From the NCBI RefSeq assembly GCF_039525805.1, contig NZ_BAAAHZ010000014.1: a DNA stretch of 64,000 nucleotides; one strand, 5' to 3'. The position numbers were made by a program, and so were the translations under genes. Origin of the DNA: Dietzia natronolimnaea. Its GTDB lineage: Bacteria; Actinomycetota; Actinomycetes; Mycobacteriales; Mycobacteriaceae. The first letter of the stretch is position 1. Every line of letters starts with the position of its first letter. Below the pieces are notes generated by a model that saw only the letters and a program-made list of their open reading frames with translations, had not been told where the DNA came from and searched no databases. Below are positions 38,378-46,801 of the stretch, in pieces.

Positions 38378-39889
38378 CTAACGCCAGGACGGCAGCCAGA
38401 GCTGCTGGTTCCATTCCGTCGAGGTGATGGGCATCCCCGACAGGATGGGCAGCATGTAGAGGAAGTTTGCCACCACGAGCGCCAGATAGAGGCACACGAT
38501 CGCCCGGCCGATCGTCCTGCGCCGTGGGGAGTCGGTGGACCTGCCGGCGATCTCGCCCAGCACCAGCGCGACCATCATCACGAAGAACGGCACCATCACC
38601 GAGGCGTAGAAGAAGTACATCTGGCGGTCGTGCTGGAAGAACCACGGCAGATAGCCGGCCATGTAGCCGACGAGCGGGAACGCGTACCGGCCGTCGCGGC
38701 AGATCACGGCCCGCCAGAACGCCCAGCCGAGCACCGGGATCGCGAGCCACCAGATCGCGGGCGTGCCGAGGAGCATGATGGCGCGGACGCAGGAGTCCTG
38801 ACCGCAGCCGGCCACGTCCTCGCCCTGCTCGACGTAATAGAGCATCGGCCGCAGGCTCATCGGCCAGGTCCACGGCTTGGACTCCCACGGGTGTCGGTTG
38901 CCCGCCGAGGTGGTGAGCGAGGAGTGGAAGTCGAGCACGGACGACTGGTAATACAGCCACGACTGGAGTGAGTCGGGCAGCCAGTTGTCGTCGACCTTTG
39001 ACCCCACCGCGTGCTGGTACACCGAGTTCTCGCCGGCGAACCACGGGAGCCAGGTGAACATGTGGATCAGGGCGGGCCAGATGACCAGGGTGACGAAGGC
39101 CGGGACGGCATCCCGGAGCAGCGTTCCCGCCAGCGGTCGCCGCACCCCGTAGCGACTGCGCAACGCCCAGTCCCAGGCCACCGTCATGAGGCCGAAGAAC
39201 GCGATGAAGTACAGGCCCGACCACTTGACGCCCAGGGCCAGCCCGAGCATGACGCCGGCGGTGAACCGCCACCAGCGGAAGCCCAGTCGAGGTCCGAAGT
39301 CCGACAGGTGGAGCCGGCCGGCGAGCGCGGCGCGGTGCATCCGGCCGCGCATCTGGTCGCGGTCGACGAGCAGGGCACCGGCGGCGGCCGTGACGAACAG
39401 GACCTGGTAGATGTCGAGCATGCCGATGCGGGAGGTCACGAAGGTGACCCCGTCCAGACACAGCAGCAGGCCCGCGACCAGGCCGAGTTGCGTGGATCGG
39501 GTCAGCCGCCTGGTGATCCGCATGACCATGAGCACCACGAACACGCCGCAGATCGCGGCGGTGAACCGCCAGCCCAGTGGGGTGTAGCCGAAGAGCAGTC
39601 CGCCCAGCGACTCGATCTGCTTGGCGACGGGCGGGTGGACCACCAGTCCGTAGGCCGGGTTCTCCTCGATCCCCAGCTGCGCGATGCTGAACGACTGCGG
39701 CGCGTAGTGCTTCTCGTCGAAGACCGGGGTGCCCTCGTCCGTGGCGGAGGTCAGGCCCCAGAAGCGCGAGAGGAAGGCCAGGACCAGGATGACGCCGGTG
39801 GCGATCCAGTCGCGGGGGGTGTCGACCGGCCCGGTGTCCGGATCCGGGAGCGGGCGGCCCGGGGATCGCACGCCTGGGGTCGAGGTCAC
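38378..39889 (-). CDS. pmt: Protein O-mannosyltransferase
   Basis: 503-residue GT39-type polytopic membrane enzyme that transfers mannose from polyprenyl-phosphate-mannose to secreted proteins during Sec export. The loop after TM1 has the acidic motif PVFDEKHYAPQSF, essential in the family (Asp-Glu). GVTFVTSRIGMLDIYQVLFV and NRHPWESKPWTWPMSLRPML are conserved luminal motifs. Orthologue of M. tuberculosis Rv1002c by position next to rsmI. It starts at a GTG; 143 bp separate it from divergent rsmI. Confidence 0.94.
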   Translation of the reverse strand: MTSTPGVRSPGRPLPDPDTGPVDTPRDWIATGVILVLAFLSRFWGLTSATDEGTPVFDEKHYAPQSFSIAQLGIEENPAYGLVVHPPVAKQIESLGGLLFGYTPLGWRFTAAICGVFVVLMVMRITRRLTRSTQLGLVAGLLLCLDGVTFVTSRIGMLDIYQVLFVTAAAGALLVDRDQMRGRMHRAALAGRLHLSDFGPRLGFRWWRFTAGVMLGLALGVKWSGLYFIAFFGLMTVAWDWALRSRYGVRRPLAGTLLRDAVPAFVTLVIWPALIHMFTWLPWFAGENSVYQHAVGSKVDDNWLPDSLQSWLYYQSSVLDFHSSLTTSAGNRHPWESKPWTWPMSLRPMLYYVEQGEDVAGCGQDSCVRAIMLLGTPAIWWLAIPVLGWAFWRAVICRDGRYAFPLVGYMAGYLPWFFQHDRQMYFFYASVMVPFFVMMVALVLGEIAGRSTDSPRRRTIGRAIVCLYLALVVANFLYMLPILSGMPITSTEWNQQLWLPSWR

Positions 39890-40032
39890 ACCGCGAGCAT
39901 AATGGTGGCCTTCCCGGCACCGGGGACACGGGCAGGGCAGGACGCGGGCGAGACGCGGACGAGACTCCGGCGGGACGCGGGCGCGGACATCGGCGACCGG
40001 GGACGGGGGCGACCGGGGATAGGGTGGAGCGC

Positions 40033-40872
40033 ATGACGTCCGGACGTGTCGTGTTGGCGGCCACCCCCATAGGGAATCCGTGCGACGCCTCCTCCCGGCT
40101 GAAGGACCTGCTCGCCACCGCCGACGTCGTGGCCGCCGAGGACACCCGGCGTCTGCGCGGGCTCGCCACGGCGCTCGGGGTGACGATCCCCGGCCGGGTC
40201 ATGAGCTTCTACGAGCACAACGAGACGGGCCGCGTGCCCCAGCTGATGGACCGGGTCCGCGCCGGTGACGTGGTGGCCGTGGTGACCGACGCCGGGATGC
40301 CCGCGGTGTCGGACCCGGGGTATTCGCTGGTCACCGCGTGTATCGAGGCCGGGCTCCCGGTGACCTGTCTTCCCGGCCCGTCGGCCGTCACCACGGCACT
40401 GGTGCTCAGCGGCCTGCCCGTGGACCGGTTCTGTTTCGACGGCTTCCCCCCGCGCCGAGCTGGTCGTCGCCGGACCTGGCTGGCCCGGCTGGCCACGGAG
40501 GAGCGCACGTGCGTGTTCTTCGAGTCGCCCCACCGCCTCGGGGACACTCTCGCCGAGGCGGCGGAGGTGCTGGGCGCAGGTCGGCGCGCGGCGGTGTGCC
40601 GTGAGCTCACCAAGACGTACGAGGAGGTCCTGCGGGGCACGCTCGGCGAGCTGGCCGAGCGGACCGCCGACGGGGTGCGCGGGGAGATCGTGGTGGTGAT
40701 CGAGGGGGCGGACGCCGCGGACTCGACCGCCACGACCGAGGACCTGGTCGAGATCGTGGAGGAGCGGGTCGAGGCGGGAGAGCGGCTCAAGGACGCCTGC
40801 GCGGCCGTCGCCGAGGGCTCGTCACTGACCAAGCGGGAGCTCTACCAGGCGGTCGTCGACTCGCGGGGCTGA
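40033..40872 (+). CDS. rsmI: 16S rRNA (cytidine1402-2'-O)-methyltransferase
   Basis: 279 residues of the tetrapyrrole-methylase fold. It 2'-O-methylates C1402 in the ribosomal P site with SAM. Motifs: LAATPIGNPCDASSRLKDLL, AEDTRRLRGL, DAGMPAVSDPGYSLV, LPGPSAVTTAL, FFESPHRLGDTL. Start at 40033 (MTSGRVVLAATPIGN) was preferred to an upstream in-frame ATG at 40024, three codons earlier. Its stop is inside the first unit of a 17-bp tandem repeat. Divergent from pmt as in mycobacteria. Confidence 0.95.
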   Translation: MTSGRVVLAATPIGNPCDASSRLKDLLATADVVAAEDTRRLRGLATALGVTIPGRVMSFYEHNETGRVPQLMDRVRAGDVVAVVTDAGMPAVSDPGYSLVTACIEAGLPVTCLPGPSAVTTALVLSGLPVDRFCFDGFPPRRAGRRRTWLARLATEERTCVFFESPHRLGDTLAEAAEVLGAGRRAAVCRELTKTYEEVLRGTLGELAERTADGVRGEIVVVIEGADAADSTATTEDLVEIVEERVEAGERLKDACAAVAEGSSLTKRELYQAVVDSRG

Positions 40873-40911
40873 CCACCCCCCGGGGCTGACCACCTCCCGG
40901 GGCTGACCACC
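40864..40911 (+). repeat. Three copies of CGGGGCTGACCACC at 17-bp period
   Basis: Copies start at 40864, 40881 and 40898, with 3-base spacers CCC and TCC. The first includes the end of rsmI and its stop codon. The array lies between convergent rsmI and pabB. It probably arose by slippage; no hairpin or protein-site signature is seen. Confidence 0.7.
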
Positions 40912-40928
40912 ACGCCGCGCCCGGCCGA

Positions 40929-42125
40929 CTACCAGGGCGCCGGTCCGCCGCCCCAGGTGAACGCGGCCTTGTGTACGCACTCATCCCATTCGGCGTCGGG
41001 GTCCGAGTCGATGGTGATGCCGCCGCCCACGCCCAACTCGACGCGCCCGTCGGGGGTGGCCTCGAGGGTGCGGATGGCCACCGCGAGCTCGAGGTCCCGG
41101 CCCAGGGCGAGGCCGTACGCCCCGCAGTGCAGGCCCCGCGACCGCGGTTCCCACCCGGCGATCAGCTCGCGGGCCCGTGCCTTCGGCGTCCCCGTCACCG
41201 AGGCCGGGGGGAAGGTGGCCTCCACCAGCGCCGCGTTGTCCGCGGTCGTGCGGGCGGTGACGGTGGAGACCAGGTGGTGCACGCCGGGCGCCGGGCGGAT
41301 GGCGAGCAGGTCGGTCACGGTCACCGACCCGACGTCGGCCACGCGCCCGAGGTCGTTGCGGACCAGGTCCACGATCATGATGTTCTCCGCGATGTCCTTC
41401 GCGGACCCCAGCAACAACGCCGGGTCCAGGTCAGCCGCCAGCGTGCCCTTGATGGGGCTGGACCGCACCTGATCGCCGCGGCGCACCAGGTACTCCTCGG
41501 GCGAGAACCCGAGGACGGCGCCCCAGGGTCCCTCGAGATACGCCGAGCGTGCGGCGGGGGAGTGGCCGGCGATCGCGAGGAAGGTCTCGAGCGGGTCCGC
41601 GCGGAGCCTGCCGTGCAGTCGCGTGCTCAGACAGGCCTGGTAGACCTCGCCCGCGCGGATCGCCTCGAGACAGTCCGTCACGGCCGAGCGGTGCGCCCCG
41701 CGGTCCGGCGCGGCCCAGTCCGGGAAGCGGTCGGCAGGGTCGTCGTCGTCCTGGCGGCCGTCACGTCGGGCGGCACCGTGGTCGCGGACCACCTGCGCCG
41801 GGTCGGGGGCGTCGCCGTGGCGTGTCCACCGGCCGTCGGCGCCGAGGGTGAGCCACCCGGAGGCCTCGCCGCGCACCGCGGCCGGGAGCGGTGGGGCTGC
41901 GCCGGGCACGGTGTCGGGAAAGGACCGATAGACGACGACGAGGTGGTCGCTCTCCTCGAACGCCGACTCCTGCGACACGGGCCGGAGGTCGACCGACGGG
42001 ACCACCACGGCGCGGTGGTCCCGCCAGTCACCCAGGAAGGCGGCAGGGGGCGCCAGGCCGTGTGACCGCGCCCGTTCCCGCAGCGCACGGAGCAGCTCCG
42101 GGACGGGTATCAGACGCTCGCGCAC
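40929..42125 (-). CDS. pabB: Aminodeoxychorismate synthase component I
   Basis: About 398 residues of the chorismate-utilising family. The ADC synthase nucleophile motif SSPIKGTLA (Lys of PIKGT) separates it from anthranilate synthase. Other motifs: NIMIVDLVRNDLGRVADVGS, FPPASVTGTPKARARELI, HCGAYGLALG and VGGGITIDSDPDAEWDEC. It makes 4-amino-4-deoxychorismate for folate. The frame extends to a GTG at 42176, but a likely -10 (GATAAT on the minus strand, 42165-42170) lies downstream of that codon, so GTG at 42125 is the more probable start. Syntenic with Rv1005c. Confidence 0.9.
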   Translation of the reverse strand: MRERLIPVPELLRALRERARSHGLAPPAAFLGDWRDHRAVVVPSVDLRPVSQESAFEESDHLVVVYRSFPDTVPGAAPPLPAAVRGEASGWLTLGADGRWTRHGDAPDPAQVVRDHGAARRDGRQDDDDPADRFPDWAAPDRGAHRSAVTDCLEAIRAGEVYQACLSTRLHGRLRADPLETFLAIAGHSPAARSAYLEGPWGAVLGFSPEEYLVRRGDQVRSSPIKGTLAADLDPALLLGSAKDIAENIMIVDLVRNDLGRVADVGSVTVTDLLAIRPAPGVHHLVSTVTARTTADNAALVEATFPPASVTGTPKARARELIAGWEPRSRGLHCGAYGLALGRDLELAVAIRTLEATPDGRVELGVGGGITIDSDPDAEWDECVHKAAFTWGGGPAPW

Positions 42126-42164
42126 CCGTTCATGCTTACACGCACCTGTGCTGGTGAAGAACTT

Positions 42165-42170
42165 ATTATC
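42165..42170 (-). promoter_or_regulatory. Putative -10 of pabB
   Basis: ATTATC on the plus strand reads GATAAT on the minus strand, a good -10 in an otherwise G+C-rich gap between pabB and the divergent BCCT gene. It would place the transcript start near 42157 and leave a leader of about 30 nt before GTG 42125. No clear -35 is seen. Confidence 0.35.
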
Positions 42171-42206
42171 TTGCACAGCGCCGAAGTTGTTGACAAGGTT
42201 TCAGGA

Positions 42207-43775
42207 ATGTCCACCTCTAGAGAACAGAAGAGTGACCCCGGGAACACGCCACCTCCCGCGCCGACGGCACGGCCTCGCGCGGACTTCGCGGTGATCGTCC
42301 CCGCCGCCGTGATCGCCCTGATCGTGGTGGTGTGGGGCTTGTTCTACACGGTCTCGTTCGAGAGCGCCGCGGGTCGGGCGTTCGACGTGGTGGTCCACAC
42401 GGTGGGCTGGTTGTTCATCGTGGTGGCCACCACGGTCGTGGCCTACACCGTCTATCTGGCGTTCTCCCGCTTCGGAGGGATCCGGCTGGGAGGCGACCAC
42501 GAGAAGCCTGAGTACTCCACCCGGTCCTGGATCGCCATGATGTTCGCCGCGGGCATGGGCATCGGTCTGATGTTCTACGGCGTGTCCGAGCCGCTCACCC
42601 ACTTCCAGACCCCGCCGCCGGGTCAGGAGCAGCAGTACGACGTGGCCATGGCCACCACCGCCTTCCACTGGACCCTGCATCCGTGGTCCATGTACGCCAT
42701 CGTCGGCCTGGCCCTCGCGCTGGCGGCCTACCGCTTCAAGCGCGGCCACCTGATCTCGCAGGCGTTCGTCCCGCTGATCGGCGAGAAGCGGGCCAACGGG
42801 TGGATGGGCAAGGTGCTCGACATCGCGACGGTCGTGGCCACGATCTTCGGTACCGCCGCCTCGCTCGGCCTCGGCGCGCTGCAGATCCGGGCCGGGCTGA
42901 ACGAGACCGGTGCGGTCAGCGGCGGCGGCATCGCGCTCGTCGTGGGCGTCATCGTGGTCCTGGGACTGGTGTTCCTCGCCTCGGCGGCCTCCGGGATCGG
43001 CAACGGCATCCGGATCCTGTCCAACATCAACCTGGTGCTGGCGGTCTCGCTCGCGCTGTTCGTCGCGATCTTCTCCGGCGCGCTGTTCTTCATGCTCGAC
43101 CTGGTCCCCACCACCATCGGTGCGTACTTCTCCGACTTCTTCGAGATGGCCTCCCGCACCGCGGTGAGCGAGAACGGCGAGGCGGCCGAGTGGCTGTCCG
43201 GCTGGACGGTCTTCTACTGGGCCTGGTGGATCTCCTGGTCGCCCTTCGTCGGGATGTTCCTCGCCCGGATCAGCCGGGGCCGCACGGTCCGCGAGTTCAT
43301 CATCGGCGTGGTCCTCATCCCCAGCACGCTGTCGGTGCTGTGGTTCTCGATCTTCGGCGGGTTCGCCCTGTATCTCGAGGACGCCGGTCGGAGCATCTTC
43401 GGCGACGGTTCGCTCGAGCCCCAGCTGTTCAACCTGCTCCGCGAACTGCCGCTCGCGCCGGTGCTCATGGTGGTCGCCATGGTGCTCATCGCCGTCTTCT
43501 TCATCACCTCGGCCGACTCGGCGTCGATCGTCATGGGCGGCATGGCCCAGCACGGGGTCGAGGAGCCGTCACGGTGGATCGTCATGCTCATGGGTACCTT
43601 CACCGCGGCGGTCGCGATCATCATGCTCCTCGCGGGCGACGGCGGCGGGAACGCGCTGTCGAGCCTGCAGAACATGACCATCATCGCGGCGTCACCGTTC
43701 GTCCTGGTGCTGATCGCCCTGTGCGTGTCGATCCACAAGTCGCTCTCGCACGATCCGGCGGCCGAGAACGCCTGA
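42207..43775 (+). CDS. BCCT family betaine/choline transporter
   Basis: 522 residues with 12 transmembrane segments. BCCT carriers import glycine betaine, ectoine, proline or choline with Na+ or H+ for osmoprotection. The family's Trp-rich segments are clear: AFHWTLHPWSMYAIVGLALA and YWAWWISWSPFVGMFLARIS, followed by RGRTVREFIIGVVLIP. Cytosolic tails are short, so stretch-regulation like that of BetP is less likely. ATG at 42207 was chosen (TCAGGA upstream); the open frame starts earlier. It is inserted between pabB and metG relative to M. tuberculosis. Confidence 0.92.
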   Translation: MSTSREQKSDPGNTPPPAPTARPRADFAVIVPAAVIALIVVVWGLFYTVSFESAAGRAFDVVVHTVGWLFIVVATTVVAYTVYLAFSRFGGIRLGGDHEKPEYSTRSWIAMMFAAGMGIGLMFYGVSEPLTHFQTPPPGQEQQYDVAMATTAFHWTLHPWSMYAIVGLALALAAYRFKRGHLISQAFVPLIGEKRANGWMGKVLDIATVVATIFGTAASLGLGALQIRAGLNETGAVSGGGIALVVGVIVVLGLVFLASAASGIGNGIRILSNINLVLAVSLALFVAIFSGALFFMLDLVPTTIGAYFSDFFEMASRTAVSENGEAAEWLSGWTVFYWAWWISWSPFVGMFLARISRGRTVREFIIGVVLIPSTLSVLWFSIFGGFALYLEDAGRSIFGDGSLEPQLFNLLRELPLAPVLMVVAMVLIAVFFITSADSASIVMGGMAQHGVEEPSRWIVMLMGTFTAAVAIIMLLAGDGGGNALSSLQNMTIIAASPFVLVLIALCVSIHKSLSHDPAAENA

Positions 43776-43833
43776 CGCGGGCCGGGTGCACTCCCGGCAC
43801 GGCGGCCGCGGACGCGACCACTACTCTGGACGC

Positions 43834-45717
43834 ATGGCGAAGACAGTCCTGACCGCGGTCGCATGGCCGTACGCGAACGGCCCCCGGCACATCGGACACG
43901 TCTCCGGGTTCGGGGTGCCGTCGGACGTCTTCTCCCGGTACCAGCGGATGGCCGGCAACGACGTGCTGATGGTCTCGGGCACCGACGAGCACGGCACCCC
44001 GCTGCTCGTGCAGGCCGAGAAGGAGGGGGTGTCGGTCCAGTCGCTCGCCGACCGGTACAACCGGGTGATCGTCGACGACCTGGCCGGACTGGGGCTGAGC
44101 TACGACCTGTTCACCCGCACCACCACCCGGAACCACTACTCGGTGGTCCAGGAGCTCTTCCGGGGCCTGCACCGCAACGGGTACATGGTGGCCAAGACCA
44201 CCACCGGGGCGGTGAGCCCGTCGACGGGCCGCACCCTGCCGGACCGGTACATCGAGGGCACCTGCCCGATCTGCGGTTACGACGGCGCCCGGGGCGACCA
44301 GTGCGACAACTGCGGCAACCAGCTGGACCCGGCGGACCTGAAGAACCCGGTCTCCAAGATCAACGGTGAGACCCCGAAGTTCATCGAGACCGAGCACTGG
44401 TTCCTGGACCTGCCCGCCCTCGCGGACTCGCTGGGAGACTGGCTCAAGGGTCGGAAGGACTGGCGGCCCAACGTCCTGAAGTTCTCGCTCAACCTGCTCG
44501 AGGACCTGCGTCCGCGTGCGATGAGCCGGGACATCGACTGGGGGATCCCGATCCCGGTCGAGGGCTGGCAGGACCGGGGCGACAAGAAGCTCTACGTGTG
44601 GTTCGACGCCGTGGTGGGCTACCTGTCCGCCTCGATCGAGTGGGCGTGGCGCTCGGGTGAGCCCGAGGCGTGGCGTCGCTGGTGGACCGACCCCGAGGCC
44701 GTCTCCCACTACTTCATGGGCAAGGACAACATCACGTTCCACTCGCAGATCTGGCCTGCCGAGCTCATCGGCTACGACGGCCGGGGTGCGCACGGTGGCG
44801 AGCCGGGCGCGCTCGGTGCGCTCGGCCTGCCCACCGAGGTGGTCTCGTCGGAGTTCCTCACCATGTCCGGGTCCAAGTTCTCCTCCTCGCGGGGCGTGGT
44901 GATCTACGTCCGCGACTTCCTGGCGGAGTTCGGCCCCGACTCGCTGCGGTACTTCATCTCGGTGGCCGGCCCGGAGAACCAGGACACCGACTTCACCTGG
45001 GACGAGTTCGTGCGACGCACCAACGCCGAGCTGGTGGGCGGCTGGGGCAACCTGGTCAACCGCACGGTGTCGATGGCGCACAAGAACTTCGGCGAGATCC
45101 CGCGCCCCGGCACCCTGACCGACCTCGACGCCGAACTCCTGCGTGACGCGGAGGCCGCGTTCGCCACGGTCGGCGGCCACCTCGAGCGCTCCCGCTTCAG
45201 GGCCGGTGCCACCGAGGCGATGCGGATCGTCGGCGCTGCGAACCGCTACATCGCCGCGACCGAGCCGTGGAAGCTGGCCAAGGAGCCGGACCAGCGCGAG
45301 CGCCTGGGCACCGTGCTGCACACCGCCCTGCAGGTGGTCTCCGACGCCAACACCCTGCTCACCCCGTACCTGCCGTCGGCCGCGCAGCAGATCCACGGCG
45401 CGATCGGCGGGCAGGGCGTGTGGGCCGCGTCGCCGCAGGTCCACGAGGTGATCGACGACATGCCGGTGGACCTGGTCGGGACGGGCCTGCCCGAGGCCGG
45501 GCGCAGCTACCCGGTGATCATGGGCGACTACGCCTCCGAGCAGGCCCGGTGGTCGCGCACCGAGCTCACCCCCGGGACCCCACTGGCCAAGCCCAGCCCG
45601 CTGTTCGCCAAGGTCGACCCGGAACTCGCCGAGACCGGACCCGCCTGGGCGCCGATCCAGCCGGCGGCGGCCCCACCGGCCACGGGGCAGCAGGCCCCTG
45701 ACCAGACGGCGGAGTGA
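43834..45717 (+). CDS. metG: Methionyl-tRNA synthetase
   Basis: 627 residues, class I synthetase. HIGH-type motif in PYANGPRHIGHVSG; KMSKS-type loop is SGSKFSSSRG. The zinc knuckles CPICGYDGARGDQCDNCG are present (four cysteines), the two-knuckle form. The anticodon domain follows. The C-terminal 30 residues are Ala/Pro-rich and disordered. There is no fused tRNA-binding (EMAP) domain. ATG at 43834 gives MAKTVLTAVAWPYANG. It begins the metG-tatD-rpfB-ksgA-ispE order shared with mycobacteria. Confidence 0.96.
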   Translation: MAKTVLTAVAWPYANGPRHIGHVSGFGVPSDVFSRYQRMAGNDVLMVSGTDEHGTPLLVQAEKEGVSVQSLADRYNRVIVDDLAGLGLSYDLFTRTTTRNHYSVVQELFRGLHRNGYMVAKTTTGAVSPSTGRTLPDRYIEGTCPICGYDGARGDQCDNCGNQLDPADLKNPVSKINGETPKFIETEHWFLDLPALADSLGDWLKGRKDWRPNVLKFSLNLLEDLRPRAMSRDIDWGIPIPVEGWQDRGDKKLYVWFDAVVGYLSASIEWAWRSGEPEAWRRWWTDPEAVSHYFMGKDNITFHSQIWPAELIGYDGRGAHGGEPGALGALGLPTEVVSSEFLTMSGSKFSSSRGVVIYVRDFLAEFGPDSLRYFISVAGPENQDTDFTWDEFVRRTNAELVGGWGNLVNRTVSMAHKNFGEIPRPGTLTDLDAELLRDAEAAFATVGGHLERSRFRAGATEAMRIVGAANRYIAATEPWKLAKEPDQRERLGTVLHTALQVVSDANTLLTPYLPSAAQQIHGAIGGQGVWAASPQVHEVIDDMPVDLVGTGLPEAGRSYPVIMGDYASEQARWSRTELTPGTPLAKPSPLFAKVDPELAETGPAWAPIQPAAAPPATGQQAPDQTAE

Positions 45718-45726
45718 CCGGCGCCG

Positions 45727-46593
45727 ATGGGTAAACGCAGGCCCCGCCCGACCCCCGTCCTCCCCGAGCCGCTGCCCGGCCTGGTCGACGCGCACACCCA
45801 CCTGTACTCCTGCGGCCACCGCACGGCTGACGAGGTACGCGCTGCCGCCGACCGGGCGGCCCTGGCCGGGGTGGCGGCGATGGTGACCGTGGGCGACGAC
45901 CTGGCCGAGTCGGAGGCCGTGGTGGCCGCGGCCGAGGCCGACGAGCGGGTGTACGCCGCCGTCGCCGTGCATCCCACCCAGGCGCGGGAGCTCACCGACC
46001 CGGACGGTGGCCCCGCCGTGCGCGCGCGACTGCGCGAGTTGGCCGCGCACCCCCGCGTGGTGGCCGTGGGGGAGACCGGCCTCGACCACTACTGGGTGGG
46101 CACGATGGACGGGTGCGCCGATCCGGCGCAGCAGGAGGAGTCGCTGCGCTGGCACGCCGGGCTCGCCGGCGAGCTGGGGAAGTGCCTAATGATCCACAAC
46201 CGGGAGGCCGACGACGACCTGATGCGCGTCCTCGGCGAGGTCGCCGGCCCGGGGTCGGGCATCCCGCACGTCATGCTGCACTGTTTCTCCTCGCCGATCG
46301 AGGTGGCCCGCGAGGCGCTGGACCGCGGCTACGTGTTGTCCTTCACCGGCAACGTGACCTTCAAGGCCAACGAGCACCTGCGCGAGGCCGCCCGCCGGGC
46401 CCCGGCCGGGCAGTTGCTCGTGGAGACCGACGCCCCCTACATGGCGCCCGAGCCGTTCCGGGGCGCCCGCAACGAGCCGGGCCTGATCGGGTACACCGCC
46501 CGGGTCGTGGCGCAGGTGCGCGGGCAGACGCCGGAGGAGTTCGTCGCCGAGGCCGCGACCACGGCCCGCGAGGTCTTCGGCCTGACCGTCTGA
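45727..46593 (+). CDS. tatD: TatD family metal-dependent deoxyribonuclease
   Basis: 288 residues, amidohydrolase TIM barrel with two metals. Motifs: DAHTHLYSCG (HxH), VGETGLDHYW (Glu/Asp-His), MIHNREADDDLMRVL, MLHCFSSPIE, and VETDAPYMAPEPFRG. TatD enzymes are 3'-5' exonucleases acting on single-stranded or damaged DNA. It starts nine bases after the metG stop and is probably co-transcribed. Syntenic with Rv1008. Confidence 0.94.
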   Translation: MGKRRPRPTPVLPEPLPGLVDAHTHLYSCGHRTADEVRAAADRAALAGVAAMVTVGDDLAESEAVVAAAEADERVYAAVAVHPTQARELTDPDGGPAVRARLRELAAHPRVVAVGETGLDHYWVGTMDGCADPAQQEESLRWHAGLAGELGKCLMIHNREADDDLMRVLGEVAGPGSGIPHVMLHCFSSPIEVAREALDRGYVLSFTGNVTFKANEHLREAARRAPAGQLLVETDAPYMAPEPFRGARNEPGLIGYTARVVAQVRGQTPEEFVAEAATTAREVFGLTV

Positions 46594-46709
46594 GCCCCCG
46601 GCCGGGTCGCCGAGAGATGTGGCCCGTGTGACTCATGTGTGCCAAGGGGTGAATGTAACGAATCGTGACCTGCCCCACCTCGTCGTCGTCGCATGTCAGG
46701 CGCGTCACG

Positions 46710-46738
46710 TTGCCCCTGCGGCTCCCACTCGTTACGCT
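46710..46738 (+). promoter_or_regulatory. Putative rpfB promoter
   Basis: TTGCCC (46710-46715) and TACGCT (46733-46738) are separated by 17 bp, a good sigma-A-like pair. The start site would be near 46745, six bases before a strong hairpin, with a leader of about 57 nt to the rpfB GTG. Confidence 0.6.
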
Positions 46739-46750
46739 ATCGTGATGAAA

Positions 46751-46776
46751 CGCGGACGCCCGTATGGGCGTCCGCG
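46751..46776 (+). promoter_or_regulatory. Leader hairpin upstream of rpfB
   Basis: CGCGGACGCCC (46751-46761) pairs with GGGCGTCCGCG (46766-46776) over a GTAT loop, an 11-bp perfect stem at the very 5' end of the predicted transcript. It leaves the ribosome binding site (GAGGAG, 46785-46790) free. It may attenuate transcription, as proposed for the rpfB leader in M. tuberculosis, or protect the 5' end. A terminator of tatD read-through is also possible. Confidence 0.65.
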
Positions 46777-46801
46777 GGCTATGCGAGGAGAGAACTGACC
46801 A

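Noticed and set aside
43681..46155. 824-residue antisense frame across metG and tatD
   Set aside because: It is the reverse shadow of metG/tatD, rich in His/Arg/Gly/Val with no domain, as expected in high-G+C DNA. The same applies to the long antisense frames over galU, glp, pmt and rpfB.
46594..46801. c-di-AMP (ydaO-type) riboswitch upstream of rpfB
   Set aside because: This riboswitch precedes rpf genes in some actinobacteria, but I could not find its conserved core here, and the mapped promoter leaves only about 57 nt of leader.
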